The notes beneath the pieces were generated by a model, which saw nothing but the letters and a program-made list of their open reading frames with translations, made no database searches and was not told the origin of the DNA. The position numbers and the translations under genes are program-made. From the NCBI GenBank assembly GCA_028866445.1, contig JAGWIE010000005.1, positions 1 through 21,045 on the forward strand: DNA of 21,045 nt. Direction: 5' to 3'. This stretch comes from Rhodospirillales bacterium. Its GTDB lineage: Bacteria > Pseudomonadota > Alphaproteobacteria > Acetobacterales > Acetobacteraceae. Below, one piece after another: positions 7,043 through 14,244 of this stretch (position 1 is the first letter of the stretch; each line of letters opens with the position of its first letter).

Positions 7043-7627
7043 GTGGGCGGCGCTGAACTCGAAAATCTGATCGGCCTGTTTTCGCGCCTGCCGGGGCTTG
7101 GCCCCCGCAGCGCGCGGCGCATTGTGCTGAAGCTGCTGCGGGAGAAAGAGCACGGATTGATGCCATTGGCGGATGCGCTGCGTGCCGCCGCTTCTTCCGT
7201 GCGTACATGCACTGTTTGCGGCAATCTTGATTCGTCGGACCCCTGCGCCATCTGCGCCGAGCCTCTGCGCGAGCTCCGCATCTGCGTGGTGGAAAACGTG
7301 GCGGATCTTTGGGCGCTGGAACGCGCGCATGTCTATCGCGGCAAATATCACATTCTGGGCGGTACACTCTCTGCACTCTCTGGGCGCGGCCCGCAGGATC
7401 TCGCCGTTGCACCGCTGCTCAAACGGCTTGAGGAAGGCGGCATAGAGGAAATCATCCTGGCTTTGCCCGCCACGGTGGAGGGTGCTGCCACCGCCCATTA
7501 CCTCACTGAACGGCTCCGGCGTTTCTCCGTGCTCATCTCCCGCCTCGCCCAAGGTGTTCCCATCGGCGGGGCCATTGAAATTCTGGATGAAGGCACTCTG
7601 GCGACAGCCTTGCGCGGCAGAACCTAA
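7043..7627 (+). CDS. recR: Recombination mediator protein RecR
   Basis: The 194-residue protein acts with RecF and RecO to load RecA on SSB-coated single-stranded DNA in gap repair. It has the N-terminal helix-hairpin-helix (LFSRLPGLGPRSARR, about 12-26) and a C4 zinc finger (C56, C59, C68, C71). A Toprim domain starts at LRICVVENVADLWALE, followed by YHILGGTLSALSGRGPQDL. The C-terminal Walker-B-like region is also present. Length is normal. The start is GTG at 7043-7045, one base after the ybaB TGA. No Shine-Dalgarno is evident, so translation is probably coupled to ybaB. Confidence 0.96.
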   Translation: MGGAELENLIGLFSRLPGLGPRSARRIVLKLLREKEHGLMPLADALRAAASSVRTCTVCGNLDSSDPCAICAEPLRELRICVVENVADLWALERAHVYRGKYHILGGTLSALSGRGPQDLAVAPLLKRLEEGGIEEIILALPATVEGAATAHYLTERLRRFSVLISRLAQGVPIGGAIEILDEGTLATALRGRT

Positions 7628-7696
7628 AACGCTTGCATTATCACGCTTCCTGCACACACTGAGAAAAATGTGCAATTTTCTGCCGAAAGCAAAATC

Positions 7697-8194
7697 ATGA
7701 CCCGTTATCTGCGATGCTTCACCTTTGCGTTTGTGTTTGCTGGAGGTGCTGCCGCCGCATCACCGCCGCCCGCCCAGGAATATACCGGGCGCGGTACCCA
7801 GGTTTATCGTTGCGAGACGGATGCGGGCACAGCTTCCTGGAAGCTACTGGGCCCGGACGCTCATATGTACAATGAAGCAGGCAAAGCCATCGCGCGGCAT
7901 TTTTATGGCCCGCGATGGCAGAGCGTTGATGGCAGCGAGATAAAAGGCAACGTCATCACCGCCAATGCTTCTCCGGCTGGTCCGCGCAACGCACCCTGGC
8001 TGCTGCTGCACACCGTCTCCACAGGCCAAACCGGAATTTTTGCAGACGTGACGACTGTGACCCGCACCGATACAAAGGGTGGGGGCGCACCCGCGCAAGC
8101 CTGCACGCAAAGCAACCAGGGGGCGACGGCGAAGATACCCTATTCCGCGCGCTATACGTTTTTTTCTGAAGTGAGCCCTGCCCCCGCGCCTTAA
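7697..8194 (+). CDS. Secreted DUF3455 domain-containing protein
   Basis: The product is 165 residues from the ATG at 7697. It has a signal peptide (MTRYLRCFTFAFVFAGGAAA, cleavage probably near AAA-SPP). The mature part fits DUF3455: TQVYRCETDAGTASWKLLGP, then ARHFYGPRWQSVDGSEIKGN, PWLLLHTVSTGQTGIFADVT, and TDTKGGGAPAQAC before a tyrosine/phenylalanine-rich C-terminus. Two cysteines in the mature protein could form a disulfide. Function of the family is unknown. An in-frame ATG at 7670 would add nine residues before the signal peptide and is less likely. It is transcribed in the recR direction after a 69-nt gap. Confidence 0.85.
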   Translation: MTRYLRCFTFAFVFAGGAAAASPPPAQEYTGRGTQVYRCETDAGTASWKLLGPDAHMYNEAGKAIARHFYGPRWQSVDGSEIKGNVITANASPAGPRNAPWLLLHTVSTGQTGIFADVTTVTRTDTKGGGAPAQACTQSNQGATAKIPYSARYTFFSEVSPAPAP

Positions 8195-8231
8195 TCTTGC
8201 CACGCCGGGCGGGCTTGCCCATACCCATGCC

Positions 8232-9662
8232 ATGAGCACGCTTGACCCCGCTGACTGGTCCTCCCTCCGCGCCCTTGGCCACCAGATGCTGGACGACATG
8301 GTGGACCACCTCGCCAGCTTGCGCGAACAACCCGTCTGGCGGCCGATGCCCGAGGCTGTGCGGCAATCTTTCACCGCCCCCCTGCCCAGCAGCGGTAAGG
8401 ATACGGAGGCGCTCTACGCCCGCTTCACGGCCGATATTCAGCCCTACGTAACAGGCAATCTCCACCCCCGTTTCATGGGCTGGGTGCATGGCGGCGGCAA
8501 CCCGGTTTCCATGCTGGCGGAGCTGCTGGCTGGTGCCATGAACGCCAATTGCGGTGGGCGGGACCATGTTGGCATAGCGGTAGAGCGGCAGGTTATCGCC
8601 TGGGCGGCGGAAATGCTGGGTATGCCCGCGCAAACCAGCGGCGTGCTGCTCACCGGCTCCTCCATGGCGAATTTATGCGCTGTGCTTTGCGCCAAACAAA
8701 AAGCCCTGGGCGAAGCCGGGCATGAAACCGGCGTGAACGGTGCTAAACTCACCGCCTATGCCTCTTCGGGCGTGCATCGCTGTGTCACCGGCGCGCTGGA
8801 CATGGCAGGGTTTGGCAGCGCCGCTTTACGCAAAATCCCCGTCGATGCTGAGTTCCGCATGGACATGGATAAGCTTCGCGAGGCTATCACGGCAGATAGG
8901 GCAGCGGGCTTCACGCCCTTTCTCATCGCCGCCACCGCCGGCAGTGTCGATGCCGGCGCGTTCGACGATCTGAACGCTGCGGCGGACATCGCCGCCGCTG
9001 AGAACGCCTGGTTCCATGTGGACGGTGCCTTTGGCGCGCTGGCTGCCCTCTCACCCGCCAAACGCCACCTCACCGCGGGGCTAGGCCGGGCAGATTCCAT
9101 CGCGTTTGATTTCCATAAATGGGCGCAGGTAACGTATTCCTGCGGGTGCCTGCTGGTGCGCGACCCGGAAATTCACAACACCACCTTCGCCCAGCCCACC
9201 AGCTACCTTGCCGCCGCACCACGCGGCCTGGCAGGCGGCTTTCCCTGGCCGTGCGATCTGGGGCCGGATCTCTCACGCGGCTTCTCGGCCTTAAAAATCT
9301 GGATGACGCTTTCCGCCTATGGCACGGAAGGCCTGGCGCGGGTGGTGGAAAATAGCTGCGCCCTTGCCAACCGTCTGGCGAATCACGTTCAGGCCAGCAA
9401 CCGCCTTGTTTTACTGGCCCCGGCGGCGCTCAACATCGTCTGTTTCGGGATTGAGGGCAAAACCGATCAGCAGATTCTGGACCTGGTGGCCAATTTACAG
9501 GAAGACGGCCTGTTCGCGCCCTCCACCACCATCATCAATGGCCGCACGGCCATACGCTGCGCCATCGTCAACCACCGCACAACGGAGGAGGACATCGACG
9601 AACTTGTGGCGGAGATTTCACGGCGGCTTGAAATGCCTTATCGAGTGCCCGAAGGGACATGA
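8232..9662 (+). CDS. PLP-dependent group II decarboxylase (aromatic-L-amino-acid decarboxylase family)
   Basis: The 476-residue protein has the fold-type I group II decarboxylase layout. Landmarks are HPRFMGWVHGGGNPVSMLAE (78-97), TGSSMANLCAV (141-151), His182 that should stack on the cofactor (SSGVHR), the HVDGAFGA segment with the PLP-binding Asp (262-269), and the Schiff-base Lys296 in AFDFHKW. It should decarboxylate an amino acid or related carboxylate. The substrate (Tyr, Trp, Phe, Dopa or other) cannot be assigned from these motifs. The start ATG lacks a strong ribosome binding site. The GFA-family gene begins 7 nt after the stop, so the two are probably co-transcribed. Confidence 0.92.
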   Translation: MSTLDPADWSSLRALGHQMLDDMVDHLASLREQPVWRPMPEAVRQSFTAPLPSSGKDTEALYARFTADIQPYVTGNLHPRFMGWVHGGGNPVSMLAELLAGAMNANCGGRDHVGIAVERQVIAWAAEMLGMPAQTSGVLLTGSSMANLCAVLCAKQKALGEAGHETGVNGAKLTAYASSGVHRCVTGALDMAGFGSAALRKIPVDAEFRMDMDKLREAITADRAAGFTPFLIAATAGSVDAGAFDDLNAAADIAAAENAWFHVDGAFGALAALSPAKRHLTAGLGRADSIAFDFHKWAQVTYSCGCLLVRDPEIHNTTFAQPTSYLAAAPRGLAGGFPWPCDLGPDLSRGFSALKIWMTLSAYGTEGLARVVENSCALANRLANHVQASNRLVLLAPAALNIVCFGIEGKTDQQILDLVANLQEDGLFAPSTTIINGRTAIRCAIVNHRTTEEDIDELVAEISRRLEMPYRVPEGT

Positions 9663-9669
9663 CATCGGA

Positions 9670-10077
9670 ATGTTAAAGCTCTCATGTCTCTGCGGCCAAA
9701 TCCGTATCGAAGCCCGAAAGCGGCCAGCTTTCATAAACGAATGCAACTGCACATTTTGCAGAAAATCGGGTGTTCACTGGGCTTATTTTCATCCATCGGA
9801 AGTCAGCGTTGAAGGTACGACGAAGGGATACCGCCGTGAAGACAAAGACGACCCGGCCGCTGAGCTTCAGTTCTGCCCAAATTGTGGTTCAACGACGCAT
9901 TTTACTCTGACACCAAGCGCCGTAGCGAGATTCGGAAACAGCCAACTAGGTGTCAATGTCCGTCTGGCGGACGAGAGTGATCTCTCCGGGATAGAACTGC
10001 GCTATCCTGATGGCCATTCATGGTCGGGCAACGGCGGTTTCACCTATGTGCGGGAGCCGCGCATCTTTGGCCAATAA
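9670..10077 (+). CDS. GFA/CENP-V family zinc-binding protein
   Basis: This 135-residue protein has the zinc-coordinating cysteines of the glutathione-dependent formaldehyde-activating (GFA) family: CLCG (C6, C8), CNCTFCRKSG (C25, C27, C30) and FCPNCGS (C69, C72), in the usual order. Family proteins share a Mss4-like beta fold. Most have no proven reaction, so a formaldehyde-glutathione role should not be assumed. I start at ATG 9670. The frame is open upstream but there it only overlaps the decarboxylase out of frame. AAGGGA lies about 12 nt upstream. Base composition looks less GC-rich than the flanking genes, a possible sign of later acquisition. Confidence 0.88.
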   Translation: MLKLSCLCGQIRIEARKRPAFINECNCTFCRKSGVHWAYFHPSEVSVEGTTKGYRREDKDDPAAELQFCPNCGSTTHFTLTPSAVARFGNSQLGVNVRLADESDLSGIELRYPDGHSWSGNGGFTYVREPRIFGQ

Positions 10078-10119
10078 TACGATTTCGGAACGACTCGATT
10101 AGGCGCGAGCGCAGCACCT

Positions 10120-11406
10120 TTACGTCGGCAATCGCACCGCGATGCTCTGCGCATGGGCCGTCAGCCCCTCGGCTTTAGCCAGCGTAACGGCATGCGGCCC
10201 TAGCGCAGCCAGGGCCTGGGGCGGCACTTTGGCAAAGGTGGTGCGTTTCAGAAAATCATGCACCGAAAGCCCGGAGGCAAAACGCGCTGTGCCGGAGGTG
10301 GGCAGCACATGGTTCGGCCCGATGATGTAATCACCCATCGCTTCCGGTGTGCTGCGGCCCAAAAACACCGCCCCGGCATGGCGCACTTTGGCGAATACAG
10401 GCTCGGGGTCCGCCAGCATCAACTGCAAATGCTCTGGGGCCACGCGGTTGGAAATCTCAACCGCTTCGTCCCAGCTGCGCACCAGAATAATCGCGCCATG
10501 GCGCCGCCAGCTTGCGCCCGCAATCTCCTTCCGCGGCAAGGTTTCCAAGGCCTGGGCCACGGCGGTTTCCACGGCGGCGGCAAGCGAACCGCTCGTCGTT
10601 ACCAAAATCGATTGTGCGTCCTCGTCATGCTCGGCCTGCGCCAGTAAATCGTAGGCCAGTTGCACCGGGTCACAGCCTTCATCGGCAATAATCAACACCT
10701 CGGAGGGGCCCGCAATGGAATCGATACCCACCTGGCCAAACACCTGGCGCTTGGCCTCCGCCACATAGGCATTGCCGGGGCCTACAATCCTGTCCACACG
10801 CCGGATGGTCGCGGTGCCGTAAGCCAATGCCGCCACTGCCTGCGCCCCGCCCACGCGGTAAATTTCACTAATCCCCGCCACATTCGCCGCCGTGAGCACA
10901 TACGGGTTCAACACGCCATCTGGTGCCGGCACCACCATGGCAATGCGCCGCACCCCCGCCACTTTCGCCGGAATGGCATTCATCAGAACCGAGGATGGAT
11001 ACGCTGCCTTTCCGCCGGGCACATACAGCCCTACCGCATCCAGCGCCCCCCAGCGCATGCCACAAATAACGCCTTCATCATCAGTATAGGCAATATCGCG
11101 CGGCATCTGCGCGCGATGAAAAACCTCAATCCGCCGCGCCGCCACGGCCAGCGCCTCACGCAGGGGCGTGGGTGTTTGCGCCTCGGCCTTGCTTAGCTCA
11201 TCAGCCGTCACCCGCAGGCCGGAAGCGGCCAGCACCAGCCGGTCGAAGCGGGCGGTGTAATCCAGCAATGCCGCATCTCCGCGCACGCGCACATCCTCAA
11301 TAATCTCGCGCACCGCACCAGAGACTTCCTCCGCCACCGCGGCACGGGAGAGCAGCTTCGCAAACGCGGCTCCAAACTCCGGATTTTGTTTGGCCAGAAT
11401 TTTCAT
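10120..11406 (-). CDS. hisD: Histidinol dehydrogenase
   Basis: The 428-residue enzyme oxidises L-histidinol to L-histidine in two NAD-dependent steps, the end of histidine biosynthesis. Diagnostic elements are RIVGPGNAYVAEAKRQVFG, the zinc-ligand region LLAQAEHDEDA (Gln and His), the catalytic Glu-His pair in NRVAPEHLQL, the Asp ligand in MGDYIIGPNHVLPT, and a C-terminal His ligand (LTAHAQS). Full length. The ATG overlaps the hisG stop by 4 nt (ATGA), showing tight coupling. It ends 42 nt from the convergent GFA gene, and no clear terminator was seen in that gap. Confidence 0.98.
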   Translation of the reverse strand: MKILAKQNPEFGAAFAKLLSRAAVAEEVSGAVREIIEDVRVRGDAALLDYTARFDRLVLAASGLRVTADELSKAEAQTPTPLREALAVAARRIEVFHRAQMPRDIAYTDDEGVICGMRWGALDAVGLYVPGGKAAYPSSVLMNAIPAKVAGVRRIAMVVPAPDGVLNPYVLTAANVAGISEIYRVGGAQAVAALAYGTATIRRVDRIVGPGNAYVAEAKRQVFGQVGIDSIAGPSEVLIIADEGCDPVQLAYDLLAQAEHDEDAQSILVTTSGSLAAAVETAVAQALETLPRKEIAGASWRRHGAIILVRSWDEAVEISNRVAPEHLQLMLADPEPVFAKVRHAGAVFLGRSTPEAMGDYIIGPNHVLPTSGTARFASGLSVHDFLKRTTFAKVPPQALAALGPHAVTLAKAEGLTAHAQSIAVRLPT

Positions 11407-12050
11407 GAACCCAATGCTTTCCTGAAAGCCTCAACCCAGGCGCCAATTTCATCCGGCCTTGTTTTCAAAGCAACACGATTCACGATGAGACGCGATGACA
11501 CTTGCGCGATCACATCTGTTTCCACCAACCCGTTCGCCTTAAGCGTGCTGCCGGTTTGCACTAAATCAACGATAAGTCGTGAAAGCCCCAAACCCGGCGC
11601 CAGCTCCATGGAGCCGGACAGCTCCACGATCTCCGCCTGAATCCCCCGCCGCGCGAAATGCCGCTTGGCGGTATTGGGGTATTTGCTGGCGACACGAATG
11701 GCGGAAATCCGGGAGAGATCCGTCAACCCCGCATCATCTCTGGGCTCAGCCACGGAAATGCGACATTTACCAATGCCCAAATCCAGTGGTGCATACACCT
11801 CAGGGTAGTCAAACTCCATCAGCACATCGCCCCCGCAAATGCCGATCTCCGCCGCGCCGAAAGCCACAAAAGTGGCTACATCAAAGGAGCGCACGCGGAT
11901 GACATCCACATCCGGGTGGCTAGTGTGGAAGCGCAGCTTGCGGGAGTTTTCGTCGGTATATTCTGGTTCCGGCATAAGCCCGGCACGAGCCAGCACGGGG
12001 CCGGCCTCTTCCAGAATACGCCCCTTGGGTAATGCGAGCACGATGGACAT
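11403..12050 (-). CDS. hisG: ATP phosphoribosyltransferase, short form
   Basis: The 215-residue product catalyses the first committed step of histidine biosynthesis, joining ATP and PRPP. It begins with IVLALPKGRILEEAGPVLARAG and contains the PRPP-binding loop DLVQTGSTLKANGL. It lacks the C-terminal ACT-like regulatory domain of the long (about 290-300 residue) form. Short HisG enzymes normally need the HisZ regulatory subunit; no hisZ is in this window, so it should be encoded elsewhere. The ATG has only a G-rich stretch (GGGG) upstream as a possible ribosome binding site. It is coupled to hisD by a 4-nt overlap. Confidence 0.96.
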   Translation of the reverse strand: MSIVLALPKGRILEEAGPVLARAGLMPEPEYTDENSRKLRFHTSHPDVDVIRVRSFDVATFVAFGAAEIGICGGDVLMEFDYPEVYAPLDLGIGKCRISVAEPRDDAGLTDLSRISAIRVASKYPNTAKRHFARRGIQAEIVELSGSMELAPGLGLSRLIVDLVQTGSTLKANGLVETDVIAQVSSRLIVNRVALKTRPDEIGAWVEAFRKALGS

Positions 12051-12103
12051 GGCCGCCCCATTACCATCCGCCCGGCAGAGAGGCTAGGCCAGCTTGCAGG
12101 CCC

Positions 12104-12718
12104 TCACCCCGGCATCGGGCCATCAAGCTCATTGGCGCGAATGGCCGCCGGGCGGGCATAAAGCCGCTGGACATAGGACGAAAAAACCGGCCGCGCCTCG
12201 ACCGATTTAAATCTCAACCCGAAGCCCAATTGCGCCCCCAGATAGATATCCGCTGCGGAAAAGCTCTCTCCGAGCAGATAGGGCCCCGGCTTCAGGGCTG
12301 CTTCCAGCACATCCAATACCTGGGCCTGGCTGGCACCATAGCCGCACATGCCCGCCCGCTCCGTCGGAACAGTGACACCCAGGGTTTTATTGGTCGTAGC
12401 GGCCTCGAAAGGTCCGGCGGTAAAAAACAGCCACCGATAATAGGGACCGCGCGCCGGATCACCCGCTGGCGGGGCGAGTTTCGCGGCGGGGAAGGCATCG
12501 GCTAGATAGGCGATAATGGCCGCGCATTCCGTCACCACCACATCCCCATGCTTCAGCGCCGGCACCTTGCCCATCGGGTTGATGGCGGTATAGGCCGGCG
12601 ATTTCATTTCCGGCCCATAGGTCACGAGCTCTGTTTTGTAAGGCTGACCGCTTTCCTCAAGTGCCCATCGAACCATGCGGGCCCGCGACATCGGATTAGT
12701 ATAGAGGATTAGGTCCAT
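12104..12718 (-). CDS. Glutathione S-transferase family protein
   Basis: The 204-residue protein has the two-domain GST layout. A thioredoxin-like N-terminal domain carries YTNPMSRARMVRWALEESGQ, the cis-Pro loop GKVPALKHGD, and the glutathione gamma-glutamyl-binding segment TECAAIIAYLADAFP. An all-helical C-terminal domain with GPYLLGESFSAADIYLGAQL follows. The serine in NPMSRAR is the likely catalytic position. The substrate is unknown. AGGAG lies 7 nt before the ATG and can be paired in a hairpin (12726-12747). The gene follows DUF1150 on the same strand and precedes hisG by 53 nt. Confidence 0.93.
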   Translation of the reverse strand: MDLILYTNPMSRARMVRWALEESGQPYKTELVTYGPEMKSPAYTAINPMGKVPALKHGDVVVTECAAIIAYLADAFPAAKLAPPAGDPARGPYYRWLFFTAGPFEAATTNKTLGVTVPTERAGMCGYGASQAQVLDVLEAALKPGPYLLGESFSAADIYLGAQLGFGLRFKSVEARPVFSSYVQRLYARPAAIRANELDGPMPG

Positions 12719-12725
12719 AGCATGT

Positions 12726-12747
12726 CTCCTGCCGTTCCGGCACGGAG
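12726..12747 (-). promoter_or_regulatory. Hairpin pairing the Shine-Dalgarno of the GST-family gene
   Basis: In the mRNA sense the sequence reads CUCC-GU-GCCG-GAA-CGGC-A-GGAG. CUCC can pair with GGAG, and GCCG with CGGC, closing on a 3-nt loop. The paired GGAG is the Shine-Dalgarno, 7 nt from the start codon. The hairpin lies in the 46-nt gap after DUF1150 and has no T-run, so translational control is more plausible than termination. Eight base pairs with an internal loop may also be chance in GC-rich DNA. Confidence 0.4.
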
Positions 12748-12764
12748 CCTACACCAAACGAAGC

Positions 12765-13019
12765 TCAGTGCACCATTGTCGGCGTCATATCGTTCTGGAT
12801 AATCGCCGCCGCGGCAAGCTGCGAGTTCTCAGCGATGGCCATGGGCGTGCCATCCGCCGCATGGATGGAGAAAGCAGGGCCAGTCTCGGTCATCACGGGC
12901 TTTACAAAGGCAATTTCCTCAAGCCCCAACAAAGCCAACTGCGCTGGAGAGATATGATGAATATCCAGCATGGTGCCAGGGTTGAAATTGGCTGTACCGT
13001 CATGGTCTTTGATGTTCAT
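12765..13019 (-). CDS. DUF1150 family protein
   Basis: The product is 84 residues from the ATG at 13017-13019, chosen because AAAGGA lies 6 nt upstream. The frame continues 17 codons further without a better site. The sequence ISPAQLALLGLEEIAFVKPV followed by FSIHAADGTPMAIAENSQLA and a C-terminal N-D-x-x-P-x-x-V-H fits DUF1150, a small alphaproteobacterial family of unknown function. Its genes are usually found beside Hsp20 genes. Here hsp20 lies 108 nt upstream on the same strand, so a role linked to the small heat-shock protein is a reasonable guess but unproven. Confidence 0.85.
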   Translation of the reverse strand: MNIKDHDGTANFNPGTMLDIHHISPAQLALLGLEEIAFVKPVMTETGPAFSIHAADGTPMAIAENSQLAAAAIIQNDMTPTMVH

Positions 13020-13127
13020 CGTCTGTCCTTTCAGGCCCGACGAGCCGGAAGCCCCAGCTTGACGTCCCATTATGTCTGAATTGGGGTCAAGCCGCAGTTT
13101 TACCAGCTAAATCCCGAGTCGTGATAT

Positions 13128-13580
13128 TCAATCGCCATCCACTGTTCTGGCCGAAACGGGCATCTTACCCTGGCCGCGCGAGATAGGGATGGTTTTCACT
13201 ACGGGCTGCGGCACCGGGCGGATCAGATCCACATGCAACAATCCGTTATCCAGCCAGGCACCCTTCACCTCTATGCCTTCCGCGATCACGAATGCCCGCT
13301 GAAACTGCCGCGCCGCGATACCCCGGTGCAAAAATACCCGCCCCTGGGCATCGTCAGTCTGGCGACCTCTTATCACCAACTGGTTATCTTCCAGGGTGAT
13401 TTGCAGGTCATCCATGGTGAACCCCGCCACTGCGAGCGTGATACGCAGCGAAACCGGGCTGAGCTGCTCGATATTGTAAGGCGGGTAACCATCCGACGAG
13501 TTTTTTGCCGCGCGTTCGATCATCTGTTCCAAATGGTCGAAACCCAAAAATAACGGCGAGGTAAAAACGCGAGTATTCAT
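13128..13580 (-). CDS. Small heat-shock protein, Hsp20/IbpA family
   Basis: The 150-residue protein is an ATP-independent holdase that keeps aggregating proteins refoldable. It begins MNTRVFTSPLFLGFDHLEQM. The alpha-crystallin domain runs over about 32-125 and shows YPPYNIEQLSPVSLRITLAV, the FTMDDLQITLEDNQLVIRGR strand, FLHRGIAARQFQRAF, and GAWLDNGLLHVDLIRPVPQP. I choose the ATG at 13578-13580, as this N-terminus is typical of the IbpA type and GGGGGAG lies about 8 nt upstream. The longer frame to 13634 would translate through the leader hairpins. It is divergent from def, and the leader suggests thermosensor control. Confidence 0.95.
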   Translation of the reverse strand: MNTRVFTSPLFLGFDHLEQMIERAAKNSSDGYPPYNIEQLSPVSLRITLAVAGFTMDDLQITLEDNQLVIRGRQTDDAQGRVFLHRGIAARQFQRAFVIAEGIEVKGAWLDNGLLHVDLIRPVPQPVVKTIPISRGQGKMPVSARTVDGD

Positions 13581-13636
13581 ACAAGAAGCTCCCCCATATG
13601 AGCGAAGCAGGTTAAGGACCCTCCGAAGAGGCATCC
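13581..13636 (-). promoter_or_regulatory. ROSE-like RNA thermometer in the hsp20 leader (candidate)
   Basis: In the mRNA sense GCUUCGCU (13608-13601) pairs with GGGGGAGC (13595-13588) around a 5-nt loop. The pairs are G-C, C-G, U-A, U-G, C-G, G.G, C-G, U-G. The G-rich arm is the hsp20 Shine-Dalgarno. The opposing arm contains UCGCU, fitting the UYGCU anti-Shine-Dalgarno motif of ROSE elements, and the G.G mismatch is a known ROSE feature. Upstream, CCUC-UUCG-GAGG (13631-13620) forms a hairpin with the very stable C(UUCG)G loop. A weak promoter-like pair, CTTGCA (13673-13668) and CAACAT (13650-13645) with 17-nt spacing, would start RNA near 13636. Confidence 0.6.
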
Positions 13637-13716
13637 GGGACCTTATGTTGGCACGGTTTTACAGCGATGCAAGAGGGCGCGTTGCAGGGCCCGGCGCGGC
13701 GGATTACATGCGGGGA

Positions 13717-14244
13717 ATGTCTGAGACACAAACCGCCGCTCCGCTGCTGCCCATTCTCATCTATCCCGACTTGGTGCTGCGCAAGCACGCCCGGCCCGTT
13801 ACCCCGGCGGATGCGGACGAGGTGCGCCGCCTCGTACCCTCTATGTTCGCCACGATGTATAAAGCGCCCGGCATTGGCCTGGCCGCCAACCAGATCGGCA
13901 GCCTGCTCCGCGTAATTGTGGTGGATGTGGCACCGAAGGACGAGCAAAATCCCATCGCGCTCATTAACCCGGAAATCATTGCCCAATCCGCTGAAACCGC
14001 AACTCAGGAAGAAGGCTGCCTTTCCATACCGGAGCTTTATGCCGAGGTAACCCGCCCGGCGCGAGTGAAAGTGCGTTACCAGGATTTGGGCGGGGTTAAG
14101 AAGGAAATCGAGGCTGATGGCCTGCTCTCCGCCTGCCTCCAGCATGAGATCGACCATTTGAACGGCGTGTTGTTCGTGGATTACCTTTCCGCGCTGAAGC
14201 GCAACATGCTGCTGCGCAAGCTGGCTAAGGCGCAAAAACGGTAA
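13717..14244 (+). CDS. def: Peptide deformylase
   Basis: The 175-residue metalloenzyme removes the formyl group from the N-terminal Met of nascent proteins. The three family motifs are complete: GIGLAANQIG (52-61), EGCLS with metal ligand Cys101, and QHEIDHLNG with His143, Glu144 and His147. I start at ATG 13717 (MSETQTAAPL). ATG 13708, three codons earlier, is equally possible. The frame stays open to 13645, but starting there would overlap the hsp20 promoter/leader region. No start has a strong ribosome binding site. The stop codon overlaps the fmt ATG by one base (TAATG), so deformylase and formyltransferase are translated as a coupled pair. Confidence 0.96.
   Translation: MSETQTAAPLLPILIYPDLVLRKHARPVTPADADEVRRLVPSMFATMYKAPGIGLAANQIGSLLRVIVVDVAPKDEQNPIALINPEIIAQSAETATQEEGCLSIPELYAEVTRPARVKVRYQDLGGVKKEIEADGLLSACLQHEIDHLNGVLFVDYLSALKRNMLLRKLAKAQKR

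Noticed and set aside
7662..7681. AGAAAA/TTTTCT inverted repeat after recR as a terminator
   Set aside because: Only six A-T-rich pairs with an 8-nt loop and no stable GC stem; too weak to call.
9319..9669. Upstream extension of the GFA-family frame through the decarboxylase gene
   Set aside because: It is out of frame with a well-supported enzyme. The encoded peptide is an Arg/Pro/Ser-rich shadow, and the zinc-binding domain begins at 9670.
13581..13634. N-terminal extension of hsp20 to 13634
   Set aside because: It covers both leader hairpins, while the start at 13580 has a G-rich ribosome binding site and the typical IbpA N-terminus.
13645..13716. 72-nt 5' extension of def
   Set aside because: It would overlap the presumed hsp20 promoter/leader, and the added residues do not resemble deformylase. 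ATG 13717 (or 13708) gives the normal length.
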